From positions 24,440 through 88,439 of the forward strand of contig DATJWM010000039.1 of the NCBI GenBank assembly GCA_035501255.1: a stretch of 64,000 bases of DNA, read 5' to 3'. Numbering within the stretch: position 1 is the stretch's first letter; each line of letters starts with the position of its first letter. This document shows positions 42,296 to 50,594 of this stretch, one piece after another. The position numbers and the translations under genes are program-made. The notes under the pieces were generated by a model. It made no database searches. It was not told the DNA's origin and saw only the letters and a program-made list of their open reading frames with translations. Source of the DNA: JAFAZI01 sp035501255. Lineage in GTDB: Bacteria; Actinomycetota; Actinomycetes; JAFAQI01.

Positions 42296-43669
42296 CTAGA
42301 GGTTCGCGGGCTCGATTCTACGGGCGTGACCCAGCGCTTGACGAAGGTCTTCTGCTTCCAGGGTGTCGATGCCGGCGATGCGGGCGGCACTGCGGCCGGG
42401 CACGATCGCGCGGCGGAACCCCAATCGAGCGGCTTCGGCCAGCCTGGCCGTCACCGCCGACACCGGCCGCAGCTCGCCGGCGAGCCCGACCTCACCGATC
42501 GCGACGAGACCGGTCGGCAACGCGACGTCGGCTCTCGCGCTGGCGACGGCGAGCGCGAGCGCGAGATCGGCCGCGGGTTCGGACAGGCGTACGCCGCCGA
42601 CCGTTGCGGCGTAGACCTCGCGGTCGCTGACACTGATGCCGGCCCGGCGCTCGAGGACGGCAAGGATCATCGCGACCCGGGCGTTGTCAAGGCCGCTCGT
42701 CGCGCGCCGCGGCGTGCCCTGCTGCTGACTGCCGACGAGTGACTGTACCTCCGTCACGAGCGCACGGCGGCCCTCCATCGTCACGGTCACGCAGGTGCCC
42801 GGAACCGGCGCCCCGGTGTGGGCGAGGAACAGCCCGGACGGGTCCGGTAGCCCGACGATGCCGTCGTCGCGCAGGTCGAAGCAGCCGACCTCATCCGCCG
42901 GTCCGAAGCGGTTCTTGACGGTGCGGATGAGCCGCAGCCGGGAATGCCGGTCGCCTTCGAAGGACAGAACGACGTCGACGAGGTGTTCGAGCGTGCGCGG
43001 TCCCGCGATCGCGCCGTCCTTGGTGACGTGGCCAACGAGCAGCGTTGCGATGCCGCGCGACTTCGCGACCTTGATCAGAGTGCTCGCAACCTCGCGCACT
43101 TGGGCGACCCCGCCGGCCGACCCGTCGACCTCGGCGGACCCGATCGTTTGGACGGAGTCGACGACCAGGACCTGAGGAGTCACCTGATCGATGTGACCGA
43201 GGACTGCGGACAGTTCGGTCTCGGCCGCAAGGTAGAGCTGATCGCTCAGCGCGCCGATCCGCCCTGCTCGCAGGCGAACCTGCGCGGCCGACTCCTCGCC
43301 GGTGACCACCAAGCACCGCGCCCCGGATCGGGCGATCTTGGCGGCCGCGCTGATCAGCAGGGTCGACTTGCCCACCCCTGGCTCGCCCGCGACCAGCACG
43401 ACCGACCCAGGGACGAGCCCGCCACCAAGCACTCGATCGAGCTCCGGTTCCCCCGTGGGGCGATGCTCGGCCCCCTCGGCGGGCACGTCGGCGATCGGGC
43501 GCGCCGGGGCGGTGACCGACCCCGCTACCACGGTGAGGCCGGGCCGTGCGCCGAGCTCGGTGATGGTGCCCCACGCCTGGCACTCTGGGCAGCGCCCAAC
43601 CCATTGCAGGACCTCGAGCCCACACTCCCCACATCGGAAGGCGGCCTTCGCCGTTGCTTTCGTTGCCAC
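42296..43669 (-). CDS. radA: DNA repair protein RadA
   Basis: RecA-like ATPase that promotes branch migration in recombination. N-terminal zinc finger (FRCGECG ... GRCPECQAWG), Walker A GEPGVGKSTLL, the RadA-specific VKNRFGP motif and a C-terminal Lon-like domain (GLVAIGEVGLAGELRPV). GTG 43669 gives the family start ahead of the zinc finger and lies 7 bases after the -10 box on this strand. 457 residues. Confidence 0.96.
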   Translation of the reverse strand: MATKATAKAAFRCGECGLEVLQWVGRCPECQAWGTITELGARPGLTVVAGSVTAPARPIADVPAEGAEHRPTGEPELDRVLGGGLVPGSVVLVAGEPGVGKSTLLISAAAKIARSGARCLVVTGEESAAQVRLRAGRIGALSDQLYLAAETELSAVLGHIDQVTPQVLVVDSVQTIGSAEVDGSAGGVAQVREVASTLIKVAKSRGIATLLVGHVTKDGAIAGPRTLEHLVDVVLSFEGDRHSRLRLIRTVKNRFGPADEVGCFDLRDDGIVGLPDPSGLFLAHTGAPVPGTCVTVTMEGRRALVTEVQSLVGSQQQGTPRRATSGLDNARVAMILAVLERRAGISVSDREVYAATVGGVRLSEPAADLALALAVASARADVALPTGLVAIGEVGLAGELRPVSAVTARLAEAARLGFRRAIVPGRSAARIAGIDTLEAEDLRQALGHARRIEPANL

Positions 43670-43676
43670 GCTGCCG

Positions 43677-43682
43677 ACGGTA
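43677..43682 (-). promoter_or_regulatory. -10 box TACCGT (minus strand), leaderless promoter of radA
   Basis: On the minus strand TACCGT lies 7 bases before the radA GTG. Confidence 0.45.
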
Positions 43683-43788
43683 GAAGCGAGGTACGACGCG
43701 ATCGCGTTCCGACGCGCGGCTGTGGACAACCGGTGGCGGGTCATTCCCACCAGGCTCTGAGCCTTCCGGGTCCGATCTTCTCAACCCG

Positions 43789-44523
43789 CTACTGTGGGTC
43801 GGCCGGATGCACCGCGACGCGCGCGGCGAGCGCCCGTTCGCAGAAACCGACGAGGACGTCGTACGCGGGTGCTCCCATGAGCGCAATCAGCTCCGGGGCC
43901 GAGGTGAGGTAGAGCGGTTGCGTCGCGATATGGGCCTCGGTCGCGCCGGAGCAGTACCACGCGAGATCGTGACCGCCCGATCCCCAGCCGCGCCGGTCGT
44001 ATTCGCCGATCACAGTGATGAGCACCTCGGTGTCGTCGGGTCGGGTGACTCGCTCATAGCTGCGCCGGATCGGCAGTTGCCAGCACACGTCCGGCTTGGT
44101 CTCGAGCGGGTTGAGGCCGATGCGCAGCGCGTGCTGGTGCAAGGAACAGCCCGCTCCGCCCTCGAACCCCGGGCGGTTCAAGAAGATGCACGCCCCGCGA
44201 TGGACCCGGGTCCGCGGCTTGCCGTCCTCAAGCTCGGTGATCCCGCGTTTGGTCCCGACCTTGCGGAACTGCCATTGCTCGTCGGTCATCTGTTTGGCGA
44301 ACTTCTTCACCCGCTTCTCGTCATCCTTGTCGGAGTAGTGCGCGCCGTGCGAACAGCAGCCGTCGTCCGGGCGATCGCTCAGGATCCCCTTGCAGCCGTT
44401 GCCGAAGATGCAGGTCCAGCGGGACAGTAGCCAGGTCAGGTCGCAGCGGAAGACGTGGTCGGAGTCCTCTGGGTCGCTGAATTCAACCCACTGACGCGGA
44501 AAGTCCAACGCGACCTCTGGCAT
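43789..44523 (-). CDS. Cysteine-rich conserved protein of unknown function
   Basis: A 244-residue soluble protein with ten or more cysteines, mostly in the first half: CIFGNGCKG, DDGCCSHGAH, RGACIFLN, GCSLHQHAL and DVCWQL, then WYCSGA. Cys/His spacing resembles metal or Fe-S binding proteins of the DUF3109/YkgJ type, but I cannot assign a family firmly. It is conserved beside radA in actinomycetes as far as I recall. No signal peptide. Confidence 0.72.
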   Translation of the reverse strand: MPEVALDFPRQWVEFSDPEDSDHVFRCDLTWLLSRWTCIFGNGCKGILSDRPDDGCCSHGAHYSDKDDEKRVKKFAKQMTDEQWQFRKVGTKRGITELEDGKPRTRVHRGACIFLNRPGFEGGAGCSLHQHALRIGLNPLETKPDVCWQLPIRRSYERVTRPDDTEVLITVIGEYDRRGWGSGGHDLAWYCSGATEAHIATQPLYLTSAPELIALMGAPAYDVLVGFCERALAARVAVHPADPQ

Positions 44524-44575
44524 TCGCGCACTCTATGAAACCGCGATCGGCCAGCCGTCGCCGGCTGCCCGACCG

Positions 44576-44581
44576 TAGGCT
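44576..44581 (+). promoter_or_regulatory. -10 box TAGGCT, leaderless promoter
   Basis: TAGGCT lies 7 bases before the GTG at 44589. Confidence 0.5.
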
Positions 44582-44588
44582 GTGGGGA

Positions 44589-45398
44589 GTGGGAGTCGTC
44601 AAAGTCCCGGATGCGCGCGTGGCCTTGTCAACGGCCTCGGTCTATCCAGAGTCGACGGCCACCGGGTTCGAGCTTGCCGCCCGGCTCGGGTACGACGGGG
44701 TCGAGGTCATGGTCTCGCCAGATCCGGTCAGTCAGGACATCGAGGCACTGCGCCGGCTCGCGGACTATCACCAGGTGTCGATCCTCGCGATCCACGCCCC
44801 CTGCCTGATCCTCACCCAACGGGTGTGGGGGACCGATCCCTGGGTAAAGCTGACCCGGGCCAAGGCGGCGGCGACTCAACTCGAGGCCCCCACCGTCGTC
44901 GTCCATCCGCCGTTCCGGTGGCAGCGTGAGTACGCCAAGGCCTTCATCACCGGGATCGAGCGGCTGTCGCAGGAGACCGACGTTCGGTTCGCGGTCGAGA
45001 ACATGTTCCCGCTGCGGGCAGGTGGTCGTTCGGTCGTCCCGTACTCACCCGATTACGACCCGAGCGAGGAGGACTTCCGGCACTTCACCCTCGACCTGTC
45101 CCACACGTCGGTTTCACAATCCGATGCGCTCGAGATGGCGACGCGGATGGGAGACCGCCTGGCGCACGTCCATATCGCTGACGGGTTGGGAAGCGCACGC
45201 GACGAGCACCTCGTGCCGGGTCGGGGTGACCAGCCTTGCGCTGAGTTGCTCGAGCGTTTGGCCACGCGCGGGTTCGATGGGACCGTCGTGGTCGAGATCA
45301 ACACCCGGCGGGCACAGGGCCGCACCGAGCGTGAGGCAGATCTGGCGGAAGCCCTCGCCTACACCCGGCTTTACCTCGCGGCCCCGGTGGCTACCTGA
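44589..45398 (+). CDS. Xylose isomerase-like TIM-barrel protein (Rv0498-like)
   Basis: A 269-residue AP-endonuclease-2/sugar phosphate isomerase type barrel. Metal-ligand style motifs are GYDGVEVMV, HAPCLI, VVHPPFRW, FAVENMFP, LDLSHTSVS and HVHIADG, and a late VVEINTR. Such proteins occur near proC in actinomycetes (Rv0498 in M. tuberculosis, recalled). The substrate is unknown. The start follows from the leaderless promoter. Confidence 0.85.
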   Translation: MGVVKVPDARVALSTASVYPESTATGFELAARLGYDGVEVMVSPDPVSQDIEALRRLADYHQVSILAIHAPCLILTQRVWGTDPWVKLTRAKAAATQLEAPTVVVHPPFRWQREYAKAFITGIERLSQETDVRFAVENMFPLRAGGRSVVPYSPDYDPSEEDFRHFTLDLSHTSVSQSDALEMATRMGDRLAHVHIADGLGSARDEHLVPGRGDQPCAELLERLATRGFDGTVVVEINTRRAQGRTEREADLAEALAYTRLYLAAPVAT

Positions 45399-45472
45399 AC
45401 CAACCGCCTGCGCCGTCCGTAGATCCGCATGAGGTGCTCGATCCAGCGGGCCCCGGCTACCGAGGCGGGACG

Positions 45473-45955
45473 ATGAGGCTGAGGGGTTCACGGGTTGCAA
45501 TCGGGGGACTCGCCGCGATCTGTGCGATCGCGGTGAGTGGGTGCGGGAGTTCGAGCAGCGGCGGCGGGTCCGTGGCTCCGGCCGCCGGGACGAACGCGGC
45601 GTTGGGCACCCAGTCGACGTCGATCGGTACCGTGACGACCGCGGCTTCCAACGGCCACACCGCATACGTCCTGGTCGGTAACGACGCTGCCAACGCGATG
45701 TGCGGGCACGCCTGCGAACAAATCTGGCCGCCAGTGACGTCCGGGGGCAAGATCGTTGTTCTTCATGGTCGGCCGCTGTTCACCTTCGCGGGTGACACCG
45801 CTGCCGGGCAGACGAAGGGTCAGAACGTGAAGGACACGTGGGGGACCTGGCTTGCCGTGAGCAGCACGGGCCAGCCGATCTCCGCCACGGCGGCGGCCTC
45901 GAGCAGTCCCTCAAGCTCGGGGAGCACCGGCGGCTCTGGTGGTTACGGGTACTGA
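45473..45955 (+). CDS. Secreted lipoprotein, COG4315 (Yx(FWY)xxD repeat) family
   Basis: A 160-residue lipoprotein: the signal peptide ends in AIAVSGC, giving Cys24 or so for lipidation, followed by a Ser/Gly linker. The domain has MCGHACEQIWPPV and LFTFAGDTAAGQTKGQ, which match the secreted lipoprotein repeat family of unknown function. The C terminus is Ser/Gly-rich low complexity. GAGGCGGGA precedes the ATG. Confidence 0.82.
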   Translation: MRLRGSRVAIGGLAAICAIAVSGCGSSSSGGGSVAPAAGTNAALGTQSTSIGTVTTAASNGHTAYVLVGNDAANAMCGHACEQIWPPVTSGGKIVVLHGRPLFTFAGDTAAGQTKGQNVKDTWGTWLAVSSTGQPISATAAASSSPSSSGSTGGSGGYGY

Positions 45956-46004
45956 ACCGTTCGCGCCGAGTCCACTGATCGTGAGGGACACGACCTCCCG
46001 GTCG

Positions 46005-46010
46005 TAGGCT
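46005..46010 (+). promoter_or_regulatory. -10 box TAGGCT, leaderless promoter
   Basis: TAGGCT lies 6 bases before the GTG at 46017. Confidence 0.5.
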
Positions 46011-46016
46011 CGATGT

Positions 46017-46949
46017 GTGCTCGAGTCGGGGATGCGTGCCTTCTTGCTCGGCGCCTCCCGCCGACCCAGGGTGCGGCGGTTCATCGAGCGGGCTCCGATC
46101 TCCCGGCGGGTGGTCAGACGTTTCGTGGCGGGCGATTGCACGGACGACGCGGTGCAGACAACCAGGGGGCTGATCGACTCCGGCCTGCGGGTCACTCTCG
46201 ATCACCTCGGCGAGGACACGACCGAGCCCGTGCACGCCGAGGCCACGACGAAGGCCTATCGCGAACTTCTGCGCCGCCTCGATGACGCCGGCTTGGCCAC
46301 CGGTGCTGAGGTTTCGGTCAAGCTGTCGGCGGTGGGTCAAGCGCTCGACCCGGAGCTCTCACTGGCGAACGCGCACGCAATCTGCGCCGCGGCGGCTTCG
46401 GCGAGTACGACGGTCACGCTCGACATGGAAGACCACACCACGACGGACGCGACCTTCGAGACGCTTCGGCGACTACGAGTCGACTACCCATGGGTCGGGG
46501 CTGTCGTTCAGTCCTACCTCCGCCGGACCGAAGCCGACTGCAGAGATCTCGCGACTGAAGGCTCGCGGGTCCGGCTGTGCAAGGGCGCATACAAGGAGCC
46601 GGAGTCGGTGGCCTACCAAAGACGGGAGGACGTGGACGCGTCCTACGTCCGGTGCCTGGATGTGTTGATGCGCGGATCGGGATATCCAATGGTGGCGACG
46701 CACGACCCCGATCTGATCAGCGAGGCGGAGGCACTCGTGCGCGCCACGGGCCGAGCAGAGGGCAGTTATGAGTTCCAGATGCTCTTCGGCATCAGACCGG
46801 CCGAACAGCTGCGACTAGCGATGGCCGGCCACATGGTGCGCATTTACGTTCCTTACGGTGAGGAGTGGTACGGCTACCTCATGCGTCGGCTGGCCGAACG
46901 TCCCTCCAATGTCGGCTTCTTTGTCCGTGCGATCCGGTCGCGCGACTAG
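46017..46949 (+). CDS. Proline dehydrogenase (monofunctional)
   Basis: FAD enzyme oxidising proline to pyrroline-5-carboxylate. The 310-residue barrel has SVKLSAVGQALD, LDMEDHTTTD, VVQSYLRRTEAD, RLCKGAYKEP and a C-terminal YVPYGEEWYGYLMRRLAERP, all typical of the short actinobacterial enzyme. The next gene, proC, makes proline from the same intermediate. The P5C dehydrogenase is not in the window. Confidence 0.94.
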   Translation: MLESGMRAFLLGASRRPRVRRFIERAPISRRVVRRFVAGDCTDDAVQTTRGLIDSGLRVTLDHLGEDTTEPVHAEATTKAYRELLRRLDDAGLATGAEVSVKLSAVGQALDPELSLANAHAICAAAASASTTVTLDMEDHTTTDATFETLRRLRVDYPWVGAVVQSYLRRTEADCRDLATEGSRVRLCKGAYKEPESVAYQRREDVDASYVRCLDVLMRGSGYPMVATHDPDLISEAEALVRATGRAEGSYEFQMLFGIRPAEQLRLAMAGHMVRIYVPYGEEWYGYLMRRLAERPSNVGFFVRAIRSRD

Positions 46950-46982
46950 GTCCGGTGTGACCGACGTGCAACGATCTCAACC

Positions 46983-47792
46983 GTGAGCGAGACGGTTGCG
47001 GTTCTGGGAGCCGGCAAGATGGGTGAGGCGTTGCTGTCCGGACTGCTTCGGTCGGGTCGGCCGGCGTCGAGCCTGCTGTTCACCGAGCGGCACGAAGATC
47101 GGGCGAGGGATCTCTCCGATCGGTTGGGGGTCGAGTCGGTGACCGCCGTGGACGCGGCTCGGCGCGCTGACACCTTGCTGGTCGCGGTCAAGCCGCAGGA
47201 AATCGGCGTCTTGCTCGACGAGTTGTCGAGCGTGGTAACGGCTCGCAATCTGGTGATCTCGATCGCCGCAGGCATCCCCACCACCACCTTCGAGAAGCGG
47301 CTCGCGGACGGCACTCCCGTCGTCCGGGTGATGAGCAACACCCCGGTGTTCGTCGATGAGGCGATGAGCGCGATCGCGGCTGGAACGCACGCCGGGGAGG
47401 ATCACCTCGCCCGTACCGAGGAGCTGCTCACCCCGGTCGGAAAGGTGATCCGGGTTCCGGAGACCCAGCTCGATGCGGTGACGGCTCTGTCCGGCAGTGG
47501 CCCGGCGTACTTCTTCTTTCTCGTCGAAGCGATGATCGATGCCGGCATCCTCCTCGGGCTGCCGCGTGCGGTTGCCGCCGACCTCATCGTCCAGACTGCG
47601 GTGGGGTCGGCAGTCATGCTCCGTGACTCCGGTCAGCACCCTGTGCAGCTGCGTGAGGCGGTGACCAGCCCGGGCGGCACCACGATCGCCGCCATCAGGG
47701 AGCTGGAGAACCACGGCGTGCGAGCGGCGCTCCTCGCGGCTCTGGAGGCAGCACGTGATCGGTCGCGCGAACTTGCCGATGGCGCGGGCTGA
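46983..47792 (+). CDS. proC: Pyrroline-5-carboxylate reductase
   Basis: NAD(P)H-dependent last step of proline synthesis. The nucleotide fold is VAVLGAGKMGEALLSGL at the N terminus. The C-terminal signature region AVTSPGGTTIAAI is intact and SGSGPAYFFFL precedes it. At 269 residues the length is normal. GTG start; a five-base gap leads to the deacetylase gene. Confidence 0.96.
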   Translation: MSETVAVLGAGKMGEALLSGLLRSGRPASSLLFTERHEDRARDLSDRLGVESVTAVDAARRADTLLVAVKPQEIGVLLDELSSVVTARNLVISIAAGIPTTTFEKRLADGTPVVRVMSNTPVFVDEAMSAIAAGTHAGEDHLARTEELLTPVGKVIRVPETQLDAVTALSGSGPAYFFFLVEAMIDAGILLGLPRAVAADLIVQTAVGSAVMLRDSGQHPVQLREAVTSPGGTTIAAIRELENHGVRAALLAALEAARDRSRELADGAG

Positions 47793-47797
47793 CCGCG

Positions 47798-48880
47798 TTG
47801 GGCTGCACCGTTGCTGCGCCGTGGGATCGCCGCCTGCTCGGGTACAACTTCGGTCGCGGGCACCCGCTCGCACCTGTCCGCGTCGAGCTGACGATGGCTC
47901 TCGCCGAGGCACTCGGGGTCCTCGATCGGGTTGATCTCACCGCTTTCGGCGCGGCGACCGACGTCGACCTCGAGCTTGTTCATACCAAGGCATACGTAGC
48001 GGCGGTGAGGCACGCCGGTGAAACCCTGTTGCCGGATCCGGGACACGGACTCGGGACGCCGGACGACCCGGTGTTTCCCGCGATGCACGACGCCAGCGCC
48101 CTCGTCGCCGGCGCCTCCCTGTCGGCCGTGCGTTCGGTGTTCGACGGAAGTCACGACCACGGCGTCAACATCGCCGGTGGTCTACACCACGCGATGCCGG
48201 ACCGTGCGTCCGGGTTCTGCGTGTACGACGATCCGGCCATCGCGATTGCGTGGCTGCTCGAGCAGGGCGTCGGGCGGGTCGCCTACGTCGATATCGACGT
48301 CCATCACGGCGACGGAGTCCAGGCGATCTTCTGGGATGACCCGCGTGTGCTCACGGTGAGCCTGCACCAGTCCGGTCGAACGTTGTTTCCCGGGACCGGG
48401 TTCGTCGACGACATCGGAGGACCGAACGCCAGAGGCACTGCGGTCAACGTTGAGTTCTCGCCGGGCACGACCGACGAGGAGTGGCACGACGCCTTCGACG
48501 CGACGGTTCCGGACGCCGTGCGCCGGTTTGCTCCGGACTACCTGGTCACGCAGCACGGATGCGACACGCACGCCCTCGATCCGCTCGCGTCGCTCCTGCT
48601 GACCGTCGACGGTCAGCGCGAGGCACACGCCAAAGTGCACGCTCTCGCCCATGAAGTCTGTGAAGGTCGATGGCTCGCGGTCGGCGGTGGGGGTTATGAG
48701 CTCGTCCAGGTGGTGCCGCGCAGCTGGACGCACCTCCTGGCGATCGCCACCGGCGTACCGCTCGACCCGCGGACCTCGATTCCGGAGGACTGGCGTGAGC
48801 TCGCGCGGCGCCTGACCGGCGAGGTCGCCCCGATCCGGATGACCGACCGAGCAAATGGCGGGTCGGCGGTGAGGAGATGA
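47798..48880 (+). CDS. acuC: Histone deacetylase family protein, AcuC-like
   Basis: Zn-dependent deacetylase of the arginase/HDAC fold, likely acting on acetyl-lysine in enzymes such as acetyl-CoA synthetase. Motifs: IAGGLHHAM, YVDIDVHHGDGVQ (zinc ligands), LTVSLHQSG and LVTQHGCDTHALDPLA. The TTG start is the first available after proC. Its stop overlaps the next ATG. The substrate remains inference. Confidence 0.88.
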   Translation: MGCTVAAPWDRRLLGYNFGRGHPLAPVRVELTMALAEALGVLDRVDLTAFGAATDVDLELVHTKAYVAAVRHAGETLLPDPGHGLGTPDDPVFPAMHDASALVAGASLSAVRSVFDGSHDHGVNIAGGLHHAMPDRASGFCVYDDPAIAIAWLLEQGVGRVAYVDIDVHHGDGVQAIFWDDPRVLTVSLHQSGRTLFPGTGFVDDIGGPNARGTAVNVEFSPGTTDEEWHDAFDATVPDAVRRFAPDYLVTQHGCDTHALDPLASLLLTVDGQREAHAKVHALAHEVCEGRWLAVGGGGYELVQVVPRSWTHLLAIATGVPLDPRTSIPEDWRELARRLTGEVAPIRMTDRANGGSAVRR

Positions 48881-49977
48881 TGGCACTTGGTCGGCTCGCG
48901 GTCGCGTCGAGCTTGCTTGTTGCCGCCGGGGTTGCGCTGGCGTGCACGTCGGAGCCGGCTGTGGGCGCGAGGGGGCGGCCGGTCACGTCGGCGCAGCGAC
49001 CTTCCGCGGATCGCAGCGCCAAGGGCCGGTCGATCGAGATCGCTGCGGTCGGGGACACCGAACTCGGCAACACCCCGACCTTGCCGTCCCACCCGAAGCG
49101 CTATCTCGCCGCCGTCGACCGGACGCTGCGCGGTCATGCCGACATCGTTTTCGGCAATCTTGAGGGCACTCTCACTAGCGCGTCGGGGAGCAAATGCGGG
49201 GCGGGCAACGGCGGCAACTGCTTCGCGTTCCGGACCCCGCCCCGCTACGCGCGCTATCTCGCGCAGGACGGTTTCACGGTGCTCAACAACGCCAACAACC
49301 ACTCGCACGACTTCGGCAGCGTTGGCCTCCGCCAGACCATCCGTGCGATTCATCGGGCGGGGATGAAGCAGACCGGGTTGCCGGGCGAGATCACGGTGAT
49401 TCATGTGCACGGGGTGGCCGTCGCGTTCGTCGCCTTCGCGCCGTACTCGAACACGGCCGACCTGTTGAACCTGAAATCCGCCGCACACCTGATTCGCCGG
49501 GCCCGGAACGCGGCGGGTGTTGTCGTGGTCTACATGCACGCGGGCGCTGAGGGGGCCGACCGAGATCACGTGACCGGTCACGAGGAGTACTACGTCGGAG
49601 AGGATCGCGGAAACCCGGAGCGGTTCGCCCACCTGGCGATTCGCAACGGAGCGAGCCTGGTCATCGCGAGTGGTCCACACGTCGTGCGCGGCATGCAGTT
49701 CTACCGCCACCGCCTGATCGCCTACAGCCTCGGCAACTTCGCCAACTTCCACAACTTCGCGAGCGGCGGCATTCTGTCCGACTCCGCCATCCTGCACGTG
49801 ACCCTGAGCCGGGACGGCGCTTTTCGCAGCGGTCGACTGTTCAGCGTGGTTCTCGACGGGTCCGGACATCCGGCGCTCGGCGGAGGGACGGTCGGTTTGG
49901 TCCGCCGGCTGTCCAGGGAGGACTTCGGATCGAGCCGGGCCCGGCTAGGTACGGCGGGGGTGATCCGCCCACAGTGA
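48877..49977 (+). CDS. CapA/PgsA-like metallophosphatase-fold lipoprotein
   Basis: A 366-residue exported protein with a lipoprotein-type signal (SSLLVAAGVALAC). The PGA_cap domain shows IAAVGDTELG, VFGNLEGTL, NNANNHSHDFG and YMHAGAEG, then SGPHVVRGMQF and YSLGNFANFH. The family includes capsule poly-glutamate synthesis proteins, but no capB or capC is near, so a glycan or peptide hydrolase role is equally possible. Coupled to the deacetylase gene (ATGA overlap). Confidence 0.85.
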   Translation: MMALGRLAVASSLLVAAGVALACTSEPAVGARGRPVTSAQRPSADRSAKGRSIEIAAVGDTELGNTPTLPSHPKRYLAAVDRTLRGHADIVFGNLEGTLTSASGSKCGAGNGGNCFAFRTPPRYARYLAQDGFTVLNNANNHSHDFGSVGLRQTIRAIHRAGMKQTGLPGEITVIHVHGVAVAFVAFAPYSNTADLLNLKSAAHLIRRARNAAGVVVVYMHAGAEGADRDHVTGHEEYYVGEDRGNPERFAHLAIRNGASLVIASGPHVVRGMQFYRHRLIAYSLGNFANFHNFASGGILSDSAILHVTLSRDGAFRSGRLFSVVLDGSGHPALGGGTVGLVRRLSREDFGSSRARLGTAGVIRPQ

Positions 49978-50003
49978 GATCCGGACGTCCCTCACTCGAT
50001 CGG

Positions 50004-50028
50004 GTGAAGTCACACGCGTAACAGTGAC
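50004..50028. promoter_or_regulatory. Overlapping inverted repeats before the HTH gene
   Basis: GTGA-AG-TCAC (50004-50013) and GTCAC...GTGAC (50009-50028, 10-base gap) lie just upstream of a -10 box TACAGT at 50048. A plausible operator, perhaps for the HTH protein itself. Confidence 0.35.
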
Positions 50029-50126
50029 GTGATGCTGCCTCAGCCGATACAGTCATGGGAGCACGTGGCGGTTCTGGTGCCGGAGGGGAAGCCGGCGCGC
50101 CGCCCGCGTGGGAGGGTGGTTGTGCC

Positions 50127-50348
50127 ATGGCTGCGGACCCCGATCCGCGACTCGACGCGGATGGTCTTTCAGAGCTGCGGTTCCTGACCGTCGCCGAGGT
50201 CGCCACGCTGATGCGGGTATCGAAGATGACGGTCTACCGCCTGGTCAACTCCGCCACCCTTCCGGCGGTCCGGGTTGGACGATCGGTGCGCGTGCCCGAG
50301 CAGGCCGTGCACGACTACCTCCAGCATTCCTACGTCGAAGCCGGCTGA
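50127..50348 (+). CDS. Excisionase-family helix-turn-helix protein (Rv0500A-like)
   Basis: A 73-residue DNA-binding protein with a MerR/excisionase-type winged helix: FLTVAEVATLMRVSKMTVYR, then LPAVRVGRSVRVPEQAV. Equivalent to Rv0500A of M. tuberculosis by position and sequence pattern. ATG 50127 has GGGAGGG nearby; an ATG at 50055 lies on top of the expected transcription start and is less likely. Probably a transcriptional regulator. Confidence 0.85.
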   Translation: MAADPDPRLDADGLSELRFLTVAEVATLMRVSKMTVYRLVNSATLPAVRVGRSVRVPEQAVHDYLQHSYVEAG

Positions 50349-50371
50349 TCGCCACCTTCGGGGGGGCCGGT

Positions 50372-50377
50372 AGCCTG
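50372..50377 (+). promoter_or_regulatory. -10 box TAGCCT for the bS22 gene
   Basis: TAGCCT is followed by a leader of about 65 bases containing a small GGCA/TGCC stem and GGGAAGG before the GTG. Confidence 0.4.
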
Positions 50378-50448
50378 GCGGCACGTTCAAAGCAATTCGG
50401 TGACCGTGAAATGAAGTGCGGCAAGAGCTGCCGTCGGGAAGGCTCCTC

Positions 50449-50547
50449 GTGGGTTCGGTAATCAAGAAGCGTCGTAAGCGGATGGCAAAGAAGAAGCATC
50501 GCAAGTTGCTGAAGAAGACCCGCGTCCAGCGCCGCAACAAGAAGTAG
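50449..50547 (+). CDS. Mini ribosomal protein bS22 (AURKAIP1/COX24 domain)
   Basis: A 32-residue, extremely basic peptide: MGSVIKKRRKRMAKKKH then RKLLKKTRVQRRNKK. It matches the Rv0500B-type protein seen near the decoding centre of mycobacterial 30S subunits (recalled from structures). Its position between the excisionase-type HTH and the epimerase matches M. tuberculosis (Rv0500A-Rv0500B-Rv0501), apart from the extra SAM-hydrolase gene here. GTG start with GGGAAGG upstream. Confidence 0.9.
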   Translation: MGSVIKKRRKRMAKKKHRKLLKKTRVQRRNKK

Positions 50548-50594
50548 CGACCGGCCCGACGGCCGGTCCGTGCCGACCCATCACGGGAGGGCAG

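Noticed and set aside
48877..49977. CapA-like gene as evidence for a poly-gamma-glutamate capsule
   Set aside because: No capB, capC or other capsule gene is nearby; the domain alone is not specific.
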